Source of the DNA: AWTP1-13 sp963832445
GTDB taxonomy: Bacteria; Pseudomonadota; Alphaproteobacteria; Rhizobiales; Hyphomicrobiaceae
NCBI GenBank assembly: GCA_963832445.1
Contig: CAWHUM010000024.1
Span: 1-64,000, forward strand
DNA length: 64,000 bases
Direction: 5' to 3'
The notes beneath the pieces are model-generated. The model was not told the origin of the DNA and did not search any database. It was given only the letters and a program-made list of their open reading frames with translations. Shown in pieces: positions 46,295 through 56,068 of the stretch. The stretch's first letter is position 1. Each line of letters starts with the position of its first letter. Made by a program: the position numbers and the translations under genes.

Positions 46295-46876
46295 TCAATG
46301 TGGCGGCGGGAACGGCGGCGCACCGTCGGGCCTGAGCTCGGCGGCCATGCAGCCCTTCTCGCCCATGCCCCATCTGACCTGGACGATCTGCTGCGGGCGG
46401 AGCTCCGTGAAGCCGAACCGGCGCAGCGTCTCCATGTGGACGAAGATATCGGGCGTGCCCTCGCCGCGGGTCAGAAAGCCAAAACCCCGGACGCGGTTGA
46501 ACCACTTGACCATGGCCCGCTCCCAGTCGCTTTCGGCCACTACCACGACGTGGGTCCGCTGCGGCAGCTGTGAGGGGTGGATGGCCGTGCTCTCGTCCAT
46601 ACTGAGCACGCGGAAGGCCTGCAAGCCCCTGGGTCGGTTCAGCACCTGGCAGTGAACCCGGGCCCCTTCGTAGGCGGTCTGATATCCGCCGGCACGAAGG
46701 CAGGTCACGTGCAGGAGCACGTCTGCCAGACCATTGTCAGGGATGATGAAGCCGTAGCCCTTGGAAACGTCGAACCATTTGATGGTTCCGGCAATTTCGA
46801 AGACTTCGAGCCCGCCTGTCGAGTCCGTGCCGCTCTGTACAACCCCCGGTTGTGGAGGCAATTTGTTCTCACCCAT
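46295..46876 (-). CDS. Double cold-shock-domain protein
   Basis: The product is 193 residues with two CSDs. The first is GTIKWFDVSKGYGFIIPDNG ... DVLLHV. The second is AMVKWFNRVRGFGFLTRGEG ... DIFVHM. RNP1/RNP2 aromatics are present in both, so nucleic-acid binding is likely. It is upstream of the DUF192 gene by ~105 bases. The ~600-base gap upstream leaves room for a regulatory 5' leader, as is common for csp genes. Confidence 0.9.
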   Translation of the reverse strand: MGENKLPPQPGVVQSGTDSTGGLEVFEIAGTIKWFDVSKGYGFIIPDNGLADVLLHVTCLRAGGYQTAYEGARVHCQVLNRPRGLQAFRVLSMDESTAIHPSQLPQRTHVVVVAESDWERAMVKWFNRVRGFGFLTRGEGTPDIFVHMETLRRFGFTELRPQQIVQVRWGMGEKGCMAAELRPDGAPPFPPPH

Positions 46877-47473
46877 TAAGCTTACCCCGCTAACTATGGA
46901 TCTACATGGTTTGGCCCTTGTAAGGCTCCTGCGCTGACCCTCGACCGTCGGCTTTTATTGCCCTCGCCGATTCGATTAAGTGTCTAGCAGGAGGGCACCC
47001 TATAGTGATTGCCGCGGGGCTGTCCAAATGATTTTGGGCGTTCCCTATTTTGCAAGCGCGCGAGATTTCCCAGCAATCGCAATGGCCCCGCGAAGCTAAG
47101 GCGCTGAAAAACATGGTTTCGTGCTTTTTTGCAGCACCCGCGAAAAATACTTCTTGTGGGAAAAGCTTGGCGCAGAGCTACTAAAGTGGTTGAAGACTTG
47201 GCCGCTTTCTGCAAACAGGTCTTGCAATACTGATTCGTATTGCTGCAGCAAGCCTTAGCACAACTCTGTCAAAAGGGTTGTCGTTTTTTGGGCGACTTGT
47301 TCGCCGCTCGTCCACTTCTGCCCGTGTGGACAATGCGTGGGTGCCGGAGCGCGAGTCCAGTTTTGCATCTCCTTGGCAGTTGCCGCGATTGCAGTTGCGG
47401 GCGCGCCGACGTGCGCGCAAGCTGCGCGCGACACTCAAATTCAGCCCCTCGAGCAGACACACAGGAGCCCACA
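46877..47473. other. Intergenic region between csp and gloA
   Basis: No confident gene. It is locally AT-rich (46990-47270). It holds a hairpin GCAATAC-N6-GTATTGC at 47224-47243. A frame at 47337 encodes a signal-peptide-like stretch (VQFCISLAVAAIAVAGAPTC) that runs out of frame into gloA and is probably a relic. Confidence 0.4.
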
Positions 47474-47914
47474 GTGCGCTATCTGCACACAATGGTCCGG
47501 ATCGCCGACGTCGCCAAAAGCCTCGACTTCTACTGCAACAAGCTCGGCATGCGCGAAGTACGCCGTACAGAAAGCGAGGCCGGGCGCTACACCCTGATCT
47601 TCCTCGCTGCGCCCGAGGACAGCGGCCGCGCCGCAACCGAGCGCGCACCGCTCTTGGAGCTCACCCACAATTGGGACCCGGAGGTCTACGGCGAAGGCCG
47701 CAACTTCGGGCACCTCGCCTTCGAGGTGGACGACATCTACGCCACCTGCGATCGCCTCATGAAATCCGGAGTAACGATTAATCGTCCGCCGCGCGACGGC
47801 CGCATGGCGTTCGTCCGCTCGCCCGACAACATCTCCGTCGAGTTGCTGCAGAAGGGCGAGTCCAAGCCCAAGAGCGAGCCTTGGGCTTCGATGCCGAATA
47901 CCGGCAAATGGTGA
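47474..47914 (+). CDS. gloA: Lactoylglutathione lyase (glyoxalase I)
   Basis: The product is 146 residues from a GTG behind CAGGAGCCCACA. Metal ligands are at His5 (LHTMVR), Glu62 (LELTHN), His80 (FGHLAF) and Glu123 (VELLQK), as in Ni2+-type bacterial glyoxalase I. It converts the methylglyoxal-glutathione hemithioacetal to S-lactoylglutathione. It has a C-terminal extension of ~18 residues. Confidence 0.92.
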   Translation: MRYLHTMVRIADVAKSLDFYCNKLGMREVRRTESEAGRYTLIFLAAPEDSGRAATERAPLLELTHNWDPEVYGEGRNFGHLAFEVDDIYATCDRLMKSGVTINRPPRDGRMAFVRSPDNISVELLQKGESKPKSEPWASMPNTGKW

Positions 47915-48083
47915 ACGCGCCGCTCGGCCCGCGGCCCGCTCTTGCCCGAAGACCCTTGCAGATTGTCTAAAATCGAAGGTGCGGCCGCACGGGCTTCTTA
48001 AGCACTGGCACGTAGAAGGAACCCATCGGCTGTCCGACCACGGACAGGCCGTGGGGTGAGTAAGTATATCCTTCGGACGCGCC

Positions 48084-50534
48084 ATGCAGGTCAGATTCGG
48101 GCTGCCGAGCCCACGCATCGCGACCAAGCTCTACGGCACCATCGCTCTGCTCCTGGCGATGGTCTGCCTGCTCGCTGCCGGCACGATCCGGTTCGCCGAT
48201 CACACGCAAGCAACGCTAGTCCGCTTGCGCTCCGGCCCGCTGGCGCAGTTGGCGCCCTCCGCGCGCCTGCACGCTCTCATGGAACGGCATCGCCGGCAGG
48301 TGGCCGCAGCGCCCGTCGGCGCTCCCGACTCGCTCGAGCGCGAAGAAATGAGCTATCGCGCGCTCAACGCCGAGATCGCAGATCTCATCGGCCAGCTCCC
48401 GGGCGAGCGGACGGCAGCGCATGCGCGCGAGTTTGCGCTGTTGGCCTCCCAGGGTGCCGCCGTCTTCGATCTGGCGCGCGACCGCCAGCGCGATCAGGCG
48501 CTCACCGCCGCCGCAAGGCATGCGGAAGCGGCCAATAGTCTGGCGCTCGAGATCGCAAAAGAAGCAAGCCTGATCACCCGAGCCGACGAAGACGCGCTGG
48601 ACGGCATCTCGAGCCGGGCGCGACAGCTCACCGGTGAGGTCTGGCTGGTCACGGGCATCTCGCTATTGCTCATCGGCCCGCTGGGCTTTCTCCTCCTGCA
48701 CCGGTCCTTGTCCCGACTGCAGGGAATCGGATCGGCCCTCAATCGCCTGGCCCGCAACGACATCTCGGTCGAGATAGCCGATGTTGCCGCCCAGGACGAG
48801 TTCGGCCACCTGGCGCGCTCGGTGGCGGTGTTCAAGGCGCGCTCGATCGAGCTGATGAGCAGGAATGCCGATTTCGAGCGGCTGAACCTGCAGCTCGATG
48901 CGGCGATCAACAACATGCCGCTCGGCCTGACCATGTTCGACGCGCACGAGCGTCTGATCGTATGCAACCGGCGCTACGCCGAAATGTACGAAGTGCCGGC
49001 GGAGATGACCCAGCGCGGCACGGCGCATTGCGTGCTGTGGGAGCAGCGCACCAAGCGCGGCGCCCGCCATTCCGAGCAGCGGGCAGATGCGGTGCAGGGG
49101 GCCGTCTCCTCGCCCTCCAGGATCGAGTTCGGCAACGGCCGCACCATCTCGGTCTCGCGCCAGCCGCTCAAGGGCGGCGGCTGGCTGTCGCTGCACGAGG
49201 ACATCACCGAGCGCCGGCGGCAGGAGGAGAGGATCACCCACCTTGCCCGCCACGATCCCCTGACCGGGCTTGCCAACCGCGTGCTGTTCCTGGACCAGCT
49301 GGAGCAGTGCCTGCAGCGCTCGCTGCGGGGGCAAGGCTTCGCCGTGCTCTGCCTCGACCTCGACCATTTCAAGGCGGTAAACGACACCCTGGGACATCCG
49401 ATCGGCGACGCGCTCCTCAAACAGGTCGGTCAGCGGCTCATCGCCTGCGTGCGCCACGGCGATCTCGCCGCCAGGCTCGGCGGCGACGAGTTCGCTGTCA
49501 TCCAGACGGCCGTGTGCGATGCGAGCCAGCCCGAGTCTCTCGCCGCCCGCATCGTCGAGGCCATCGGTGCGCCGTTCGAGATCGACGGCAATCCCATCTC
49601 CATCGGTACCAGCATCGGCATTACGCTGGCTCCGCGCGATGGGGTGGACGCCGACAAGCTGCTCAAGAACGCCGATCTTGCCCTCTATCGCACCAAGAGT
49701 GCGGGGCGGCGCGGCTATGCGTTCTTCAAGACCGAGATGGACGAGCAATTGCAGAGCCGCCGCAGCCTCGAGGTGGACTTGCGCCGGGCGCTGGCGGAGG
49801 AGGCCCTGGAACTCGTCTATCAGCCTGTCGTGTGCCTCAAATCCCAGCAGGTGGTCGGCTTCGAAGCACTGCCGAGCTGGGATCATCCCGAGCGGGGGGC
49901 GATTCCTGCAGAGCAATGCATCGGCATCGCCGAGGAGATGGGGCTCAGCGCGGAGGTCGGCGGGTGGACCTTGCTACACGCCTGCGCCCAGGCGATGCAC
50001 TGGCCGGAGCCTTGCAGCATCGCCGTCAACATCTCCGCCGCGCAGTTCCTCAAGCGCAGCCTGATCGAATGCGTGCTGCAGGCGCTGGCACAGTCGGGCC
50101 TTCCGCCGCGTCGTCTGGAGCTCGAGATCACCGAGACCGTCCTGCTGCACGAGAGCCAGAACGTGCTTGCGATGCTGCATCAGTTGCGCCAGCTCGGGGT
50201 TCGCATCGTGCTCGACGATTTCGGCGCCGGCTATTGCTCGCTCGCGCATTTGCGCGCATTCCCCTTCGACACCATCAAGCTCGACAAGGTTCTGATTGCC
50301 GAGGCGGAGCGCCGCGAGGACTCGCGCGCCATCGTCGAGTCGGTGATCGCGCTGGGCAGGAGCCTCGGCGTGACGACCGTGGCTGCAGGCATCGAGAATC
50401 CAGACCAGCTTGCCATGGTGCGGGCCTCGGGCTGCGACCACGCCCAAGGCCGCCTTCTGAGCCCGCCCGTGGCGCCGACTGACGTGGAAGGTATCCTGGT
50501 GCAAGGCCGCGGGTCGGCGCGAGGCGCGGCTTGA
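48084..50534 (+). CDS. Membrane GGDEF-EAL protein (c-di-GMP cyclase/phosphodiesterase)
   Basis: The product is 816 residues. Helices at about 17-38 and 186-210 bracket a periplasmic sensor; a HAMP-like region and a PAS-like domain follow. The GGDEF domain is complete (RLGGDEFAVIQ, ~residue 463). The EAL domain keeps FEALPSWDHPE, VNISAAQF, ITETVLL, LDDFGAGYCSL and IKLDK, so both activities are possible. The net direction cannot be told from sequence. Confidence 0.9.
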   Translation: MQVRFGLPSPRIATKLYGTIALLLAMVCLLAAGTIRFADHTQATLVRLRSGPLAQLAPSARLHALMERHRRQVAAAPVGAPDSLEREEMSYRALNAEIADLIGQLPGERTAAHAREFALLASQGAAVFDLARDRQRDQALTAAARHAEAANSLALEIAKEASLITRADEDALDGISSRARQLTGEVWLVTGISLLLIGPLGFLLLHRSLSRLQGIGSALNRLARNDISVEIADVAAQDEFGHLARSVAVFKARSIELMSRNADFERLNLQLDAAINNMPLGLTMFDAHERLIVCNRRYAEMYEVPAEMTQRGTAHCVLWEQRTKRGARHSEQRADAVQGAVSSPSRIEFGNGRTISVSRQPLKGGGWLSLHEDITERRRQEERITHLARHDPLTGLANRVLFLDQLEQCLQRSLRGQGFAVLCLDLDHFKAVNDTLGHPIGDALLKQVGQRLIACVRHGDLAARLGGDEFAVIQTAVCDASQPESLAARIVEAIGAPFEIDGNPISIGTSIGITLAPRDGVDADKLLKNADLALYRTKSAGRRGYAFFKTEMDEQLQSRRSLEVDLRRALAEEALELVYQPVVCLKSQQVVGFEALPSWDHPERGAIPAEQCIGIAEEMGLSAEVGGWTLLHACAQAMHWPEPCSIAVNISAAQFLKRSLIECVLQALAQSGLPPRRLELEITETVLLHESQNVLAMLHQLRQLGVRIVLDDFGAGYCSLAHLRAFPFDTIKLDKVLIAEAERREDSRAIVESVIALGRSLGVTTVAAGIENPDQLAMVRASGCDHAQGRLLSPPVAPTDVEGILVQGRGSARGAA

Positions 50535-50550
50535 AGAGACGTCTGTCCGG

Positions 50551-52102
50551 TCAAACCGGCCTCGTGAACCCTACGTTGTCACCGATGACCGTTGTTGGGC
50601 CGATCGGCAGCGGCTCGGGATTTGGGATGTTGAGCTTCACGAACTCGATCCTCTCCTTCCACGCCTTGCGCAGGAAGTCTTCGAAGACCTTGATCGTCAG
50701 CTGCTCACCCGGGCAGCGGCGGTAGCCGAAGCCGAACGGCGCAAAGCCGGCATAGTCGCAAACGGGCAGTGGCGTGTCGGCGACGACCCCGTAGACGGTG
50801 CCGAAGGCGCTGTTGTTCATGCTTGCCTTGCGTCCATCCTTGACCTCGAAGCGTTCCCTGTCGAACGGGCAACGGGCAAAGCCCAGCCGTTTCGCCCGCG
50901 CCTCGTCGATGTCGTGGCTGGTGGGAACGCCGTTGTAGCGCCTCGGATCGAACTTCGCCGGGTGCTCCCAGTGACGAGGATCCATGCTGGTGGCGGTGTG
51001 CGGGGTGACGATGTATCCGTGCCGGTCGTAGGGCGGCGTCCTTGTCTCCTCCAGCGCGGAAATGCTGCCTCCGTTCGGCGAGATGGTGCGGAAGAGCTCC
51101 ATCACGAAGCACTCCAGCGGTGTAAAGGCTGCGCCTTTGCCAGCCTGGTCGAAATTGCCTTCCATGGTCTTCCTGAACCAGCCTTGCGTGTCGGGGTCAC
51201 CGCTGTTTCTGCTCAGCTTCAGCATCACGTTGTAGATCGTGTTGCCCCACTGGCTGAAGGCGACGAAATTGTGGAAGCATTCGAACACGACGTCCTTGTG
51301 CCTGAAGTGGTTGGCTTCTCCGCCGTTCTTGATCCAGTAGTAGGCGAACGTCTTCTCGGGGCTCGCAGTGCGGCCTGCCTGCAGATCGTCGACCGTCTTG
51401 TCGATCCACGATTTCAGAAACGCCAGGTGCGAGCGCACGATCATGTAGTTGTCGTAGACGATCCTCTGCGTGGGATCGCGATAGGCAAGGACGGTGTTGA
51501 AGCTCTCGCCGATCTGGCGGAACTCTCGGCGGGATGTCGTCGCCTTTGACCCCGAGGTGCAGGTCCCAATAGAGGTCCCAGTAGGCGTTCAGGTAGGGGC
51601 GCATGAGCGGCTTGCCGGCATTCTTCTTGTCCAGCAGCTTGTCGAAGAACTGACCGACCTTGTCGCCGTACATCGCACGATACAGGTCCGGCGTGACCGC
51701 CGACATGTAGACCCGCTTGCGACGATTGTCGGGGCCGCGTTTCTCCAGCGCCTGCAGGAAGACGGTGACGCCATCCTCCGGATTGGGTCTCCAGTTCTCG
51801 CTGAGCATCCCCCACAAGTCGTAGGGCAGCAACGCATTTTCCTTGGTGAGCTTGACGTCGATCATGGGAAGCGACGGCCGCTGGCCTTCGTACACGCTCA
51901 CCAGAAAGTGCGGGACAATCACGTGATCGACGTATGCCGCATCGAAGTTGTCGAGATGCTGGTTGCGCAAGCGGACGATGGCGGCACCGAGGTCGTCCGC
52001 GTTCAATCGCTGGCTCCCTGACTGGTAGTGCGCCAAGACGGGTTGGGCGCCGGTGCCGACGGCACCGAGTGCTCCCAGCTTCAGGAAGGTGCGTCGCTTC
52101 AT
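50551..52102 (-). pseudogene. Cytochrome P450 with N-terminal Tat signal, frameshifted
   Basis: The first frame (from ATG 52102) begins MKRRTFLKLGALGAVGTGAQ, a twin-arginine leader ending near VLA. After HLGVKGDDI the frame must shift by one base (a run of three G at 51531-51533) to continue REFRQIGESFNTVLAYRDPT. The P450 K-helix ExxR is in LEETRTPP and the heme loop is FAPFGFGYRRCPGEQL with the Cys thiolate. Corrected length is 516 residues. Bacterial P450s are normally cytosolic, so a Tat leader is odd. The partner redox system is not nearby. Confidence 0.82.
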
Positions 52103-52250
52103 GGTGGTTCTCCGCTCGACAAGGTCGCAGCGCTCCCCGCCGGCCCTGCAGACACCGGGTGCAAGGCGCCTGCGCTGAGACCAGCCTGTTGGACGGCGCG
52201 ATGAGACGGTATTTGGGGAAATGCCGGATAGCGGCAGGTGACGAGTTCCA

Positions 52251-53366
52251 TCAATCCAGGGTGCGGCGGAAGCGGCGCACCGCCAGGGTCATTGCAAGCA
52301 GCATGAGGCCGAACAGCGCCAGCGCCTCGAAGTGCAGGTCGTAGAGCGTAGCCCCCTTGAGCATGATGCCGCGCACGATGCGGATGTAGTGCGTGAGCGG
52401 CAGCATCTCGCCGATCCATTGCGCCCAGCGCGGCATGCCGGCGAAGGGAAACATGAACCCCGACAGCAGGATGTTGGGGAGGAAGAACATGAACGACATC
52501 TGCACGGCCTGCAGCTGGTTCTGCGCGATCGTCGAGAAGGTGTAGCCAATCGACAGGTTGGTGGCGATGAACAGCGTCGACAGCACCGCCAGCAGCGTCA
52601 TGCTGCCCACCACCGGCACCTCGAACAGCAGGATGCCGAGCGAAATGATGAGCCCGGCCTGGATGAAGCCGATCACCACGTAGGGGGCGATCTTGCCGAT
52701 CATGATCTCGACCGGCTCGATCGGCATGGCCAGCAGGCTCTCCATGGTGCCGCGCTCCACCTCGCGCGTGACGGAGAGCGCGGTGAAGATCAGCATGGTC
52801 ATGGTGAGGATGGTGCCGAGCAGGCCCGGGACGATGTTGAGGCTGGTGACGGCCGCCGGGTTGTAGCGGCGGTGCTGCCGGATCTCGAAGGCGGCCGGCA
52901 ACTCGGCGGTGTCGGGCAGGCCCCGATCGCGCGCCAGCGCCGTGCGCACCACGCCTTCGAGGGCACCGAGCGCCGTTCCGGCTGCGACGGGATCGCTGGC
53001 GTCGGCAACGACCAGCAGCGCGGGGCGGTCGCCGCGCCGCACACTACGCTGGAAGCCGGCCGGCACCTCCACCCCGAACAGCACCTCGCCCGATCTGATG
53101 AGCTGGTCGAGCTCGGCCTCCGAGCGGGCAACCCTCGTCACCTTGAAGTACGAGGTATTGCCGAGCGCGGCCAGGATGGAGCGGCCGAGATCGCTCTCCT
53201 CGTGCATCAGCACGGCGGTGGGCAACTGCCGCGGCGTCGTATTGATGGCGTAGCCGAACAGCAAGAGCTGCACCACGGGGATGAAGATCATGGTGGCGAA
53301 CGTGATGCGGTCGCGCCGGAGCTGAATGAACTCCTTGATGAACATGGCAAGCGTACGCGAGGTCAT
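52251..53366 (-). CDS. ABC-2 type exporter permease
   Basis: The product is 371 residues. One helix near the N-terminus is followed by a large periplasmic domain (~50-170) and five C-terminal helices, the YhhJ/YbhR plan. TREVERGTMESLLAMPIEPV and FMFFLPNILLSGFMFPFAGM are family motifs. Its start overlaps the ATPase stop by four bases. It exports drugs or lipophilic compounds together with the ATPase and HlyD. Confidence 0.9.
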   Translation of the reverse strand: MTSRTLAMFIKEFIQLRRDRITFATMIFIPVVQLLLFGYAINTTPRQLPTAVLMHEESDLGRSILAALGNTSYFKVTRVARSEAELDQLIRSGEVLFGVEVPAGFQRSVRRGDRPALLVVADASDPVAAGTALGALEGVVRTALARDRGLPDTAELPAAFEIRQHRRYNPAAVTSLNIVPGLLGTILTMTMLIFTALSVTREVERGTMESLLAMPIEPVEIMIGKIAPYVVIGFIQAGLIISLGILLFEVPVVGSMTLLAVLSTLFIATNLSIGYTFSTIAQNQLQAVQMSFMFFLPNILLSGFMFPFAGMPRWAQWIGEMLPLTHYIRIVRGIMLKGATLYDLHFEALALFGLMLLAMTLAVRRFRRTLD

Positions 53367-54313
53367 CGGAAGTTGTCCTGCGAGCGGCCCATCAGGTCGA
53401 TGAACACGTCCTCGAGCGAGGGCTGCGACACCGCCCAGGTGAGATCGGAACGATCGCGGAACCTGGTGACCGCGGCGTCGAGTGCGGCGGCGTCGCGGCC
53501 CGCCACGTGCAGGCTCGAGCCGAACGGCGCCACCATGTCGATTCCAGGGGTGCCGAGCAGGGTCTCGGCCAGCGACTGCAGGTCGGGGCCGTTGACGGTG
53601 TAGGTCTTCAAGTGTGACTGCTCGATCACCTGCTCGATGGTGCCCTGCGCCAGCAGCTCGCCGTAGGCGATGTAGGCGATCTCGTGGCAGCGCTCGGCCT
53701 CGTCCATGTAGTGAGTGGAGACGAGCACCGTCATGCCTTCGGCGGCGAGCTTGTGGATCTCGCCCCAGAACTCGCGCCGCGCCTTGGGATCGACGCCTGC
53801 GGTCGGCTCGTCGAGCAGCAGCAGCTGCGGTTTCGGAAGAATGCAGGCGCCGAGCGCCAGGCGCTGCTTCCAGCCGCCCGACAACGTTCCGGCGAGCTGG
53901 CTCTCGCGGCCCGTGAGCCCGAGCCGCTCGATCGCCGCGCTCGCCTCTTTCTCGGGCTCCGCGAGGCCATGCACGCGCGCGACGAACTCCAGGTTCTCCT
54001 CGATCGACAGGTCCTGGTAGAGGCTGAAGCGCTGCGTCATGTAGCCGACGTTGCGCTTGATCTTGTCCCGCTCGGTCAGGATGTCATAGCCGAGCGCCGA
54101 GCCCTTGCCGCCGTCGGGTGTCAGCAACCCGCACAGCATTCGCAGGGTGGTGGTCTTGCCGGAGCCGTTGGGGCCGAGGAAGCCGTAGATCTGCCCGCGC
54201 ATCACGCGCATGGAAAGGTTGCGCACGACGACCTTGCCGTCGAACGCCTTGGTCAGGCCCTCGACATCGACCGCGACGTCACCGCTGCCGTTGCGCGTAT
54301 CACTTGTAAGCAT
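53363..54313 (-). CDS. ABC exporter ATP-binding protein
   Basis: The product is 316 residues. Walker A is GPNGSGKTT, the signature is LSGGWKQRL (Trp after GG, common in ABC-2 exporters), Walker B is LLLLDEPTAGVD and the H-loop is VSTHYMDEA. It overlaps the HlyD gene by 14 bases and the permease by 4, so it is translationally coupled. Confidence 0.92.
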   Translation of the reverse strand: MLTSDTRNGSGDVAVDVEGLTKAFDGKVVVRNLSMRVMRGQIYGFLGPNGSGKTTTLRMLCGLLTPDGGKGSALGYDILTERDKIKRNVGYMTQRFSLYQDLSIEENLEFVARVHGLAEPEKEASAAIERLGLTGRESQLAGTLSGGWKQRLALGACILPKPQLLLLDEPTAGVDPKARREFWGEIHKLAAEGMTVLVSTHYMDEAERCHEIAYIAYGELLAQGTIEQVIEQSHLKTYTVNGPDLQSLAETLLGTPGIDMVAPFGSSLHVAGRDAAALDAAVTRFRDRSDLTWAVSQPSLEDVFIDLMGRSQDNFR

Positions 54314-55100
54314 GGCTGACCCCGGCAGCGCCCTTCAGAGCAACGGACACCGGCTGGCCTACGCGCAGGCCCTCCGGGTGTTCGGGTGTGGCTTCCACGC
54401 GGAACACCAGCCGGGCACGCTCTTCCTGGCTGTAGATCACAGGCGGAGTGAACTCGGCCTGCACGGAGATGAAGTTCACGGCCGCAAAGATATTCGCCGC
54501 GCATCCATCGCAGCTCACAGCAATACGATCGCCGATCTTGACCGTGGGCAGCACCGCCTGCGGCACGAAGAAGCGCACGCGCACATTGCCGGGAGGCAGC
54601 AGGGAAATGATCGGGCGGCCAGGCTGCACCTGCTCGCCCTCGCGGAAATACACCTCCTGGATGACGCCGTCCGCCGGCGACTTGACCTTGCGCCGCTCCA
54701 GCCGGGTCTTCGCCGAGTTCAGCCGCGCCTCCGCGGAGCGCATTGCCGCCTCGGCGTCGTCGTAGGCCTTCTGCGAGCCGACATTGCCCTTGAGCAGCGC
54801 TTTGGCGCGCTCGTAGGCGGCCCGCGCATTGACCACGGCCGCCTCGTTCTCCGCGACGGCAGCGCGCTGCAGGTCGGCATCGAGGGTGAAGAGCTGCGCG
54901 CCCGTTGCGACAGTGTCCCCTTCACGCACCGACAGGGTCTCGACGCGCCCCATCTCATCGGGAGAGATGAAAACCAGATAGGCTTCGACCCAGCCTTGAA
55001 AGACGAGGCGCTCGCCGCCTGCCGGCCATAACGCATAGGCTGCCGCGCCAACGGCGATGGCCCCGATGGCGACAATGGCGGCTCCGAACTTGCGGGTCAT
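54300..55100 (-). CDS. HlyD-family membrane-fusion protein
   Basis: The product is 266 residues. An N-terminal signal anchor (FGAAIVAIGAIAVGAAAYAL) is followed by a biotinyl-lipoyl-like sandwich (VETLSVREGDTVATGAQLFT), a coiled-coil hairpin of about 55 residues and SPADGVIQEVYFREGEQVQP. Adaptor to an outer-membrane channel such as TolC. The order TetR-HlyD-ATPase-permease resembles the ybhG-type operons. Confidence 0.88.
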   Translation of the reverse strand: MTRKFGAAIVAIGAIAVGAAAYALWPAGGERLVFQGWVEAYLVFISPDEMGRVETLSVREGDTVATGAQLFTLDADLQRAAVAENEAAVVNARAAYERAKALLKGNVGSQKAYDDAEAAMRSAEARLNSAKTRLERRKVKSPADGVIQEVYFREGEQVQPGRPIISLLPPGNVRVRFFVPQAVLPTVKIGDRIAVSCDGCAANIFAAVNFISVQAEFTPPVIYSQEERARLVFRVEATPEHPEGLRVGQPVSVALKGAAGVSHAYK

Positions 55101-55840
55101 GGCGTAACCCTCGCAGGGATGCCCGTCAGCAGCTCGCGATGCGCAGCGAGCAGCCCCTCGACATCGAGCGGATCAATTCTCGAGAACAGGCCGTCCCAGA
55201 TGACGGCCGTCAGCAGCGGCGCGACGAGCAGCTGAGGAAAGCGTGCCACCGCGTCGCTCGCAAACTCGCCATTGGCGACACCGTTGCGGGCGACCCCGCG
55301 CACCAGTTGCAGGCCCTTCGACACCACCTCGCGATAGTAGAACTCGGCGAGCGCCGGGAAGCGCGGTCCCTCGCTGATGATGAGCCGCAGCAGCAGCTTG
55401 CGGTCGGTACCCAGCACCTCCTGCCGGAACATGGCGAAGAAGAACTGCAGGACGTCGGTTGCCTTCATGCCGGGCGCGGCCGCAAACTCGCCCACCCTGT
55501 CCAGCATGGGCGACACTGCCCCGCGCACCAGCGCCTCGAACAGCGCCTCCTTGTCCTTGAAGTAGAGATAGAGTGTGCCCTTCGCCACCCCGGCGCGCGC
55601 TGCCATATCCTCGAGCCGGGCGGCCTCGTAGCCGTGCTCAGCAAACACCGCTAACGCAGCGTCGAGGATGGCCTGCCGCCGAATAGCCGCGTCGACCTTG
55701 CGGGAGCTGCCGGCGCCGTCGCGAACAGACATCTTCGAACCTGCCGTGACCCGCCTCGGCGCCTTTGTGCGCACCCCCTGTTGGCGGCCGCTGCGCGAAG
55801 CGCGCACACCGCCTGTCTGCTTCTGTCGCTCTTTCGCCAT
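55097..55840 (-). CDS. TetR-family repressor of the HlyD/ABC exporter
   Basis: The product is 247 residues with a basic ~48-residue N-terminal extension. The HTH is RLEDMAARAGVAKGTLYLYF with KDKEALFEALV next. The C-terminal domain has YREVVSKG and the ending typical of CecR/YbiH-like regulators. It leads the operon, overlapping HlyD by four bases. Two perfect operators lie 25-112 bases upstream, so autoregulation is likely. Confidence 0.9.
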   Translation of the reverse strand: MAKERQKQTGGVRASRSGRQQGVRTKAPRRVTAGSKMSVRDGAGSSRKVDAAIRRQAILDAALAVFAEHGYEAARLEDMAARAGVAKGTLYLYFKDKEALFEALVRGAVSPMLDRVGEFAAAPGMKATDVLQFFFAMFRQEVLGTDRKLLLRLIISEGPRFPALAEFYYREVVSKGLQLVRGVARNGVANGEFASDAVARFPQLLVAPLLTAVIWDGLFSRIDPLDVEGLLAAHRELLTGIPARVTP

Positions 55841-55865
55841 GCCGCAGCGTCCCGCTCGATATTGG

Positions 55866-55883
55866 TGACTGACTGGTCAGTCA
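55866..55883. promoter_or_regulatory. TetR operator O1
   Basis: TGACTGACTGGTCAGTCA: two perfect 8-bp arms with a 2-bp centre, 25 bases before the TetR start. The TGACTGAC arms are a classic TetR-family operator form. Confidence 0.8.
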
Positions 55884-55934
55884 TATACAGCCGGCCGCTC
55901 CGGACGCAAGCCCCCGAGATGGGTCACGAGCGCA

Positions 55935-55952
55935 TGACTGACCAGTCAGTCA
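55935..55952. promoter_or_regulatory. TetR operator O2
   Basis: TGACTGACCAGTCAGTCA: identical arms to O1 with centre CA. Its centre is 69 bases from that of O1, about six and a half helical turns. Confidence 0.8.
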
Positions 55953-55984
55953 TGCATGCACAAAGTGCGCGCAACGCCGGAGGC

Positions 55985-56068
55985 CGTAGGGCGCAATAAG
56001 GCGAAGCCGCATTGCGCCGTTTGACGGGTGCATCGGTGCAATGCGGCTAACGCCTATTGCACCCTACG
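55985..56068. repeat. Long imperfect palindrome
   Basis: Outer arms CGTAGGG(c/t)GCAATA and their complement, inner arms CCGCATTGC(g/a)CCG, with small internal loops. The GTAGGGTGCAATA/GCCGCATTGC unit is a dispersed intergenic palindrome I know from many proteobacterial genomes. Possible mRNA 3' structure for the region. Confidence 0.7.
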
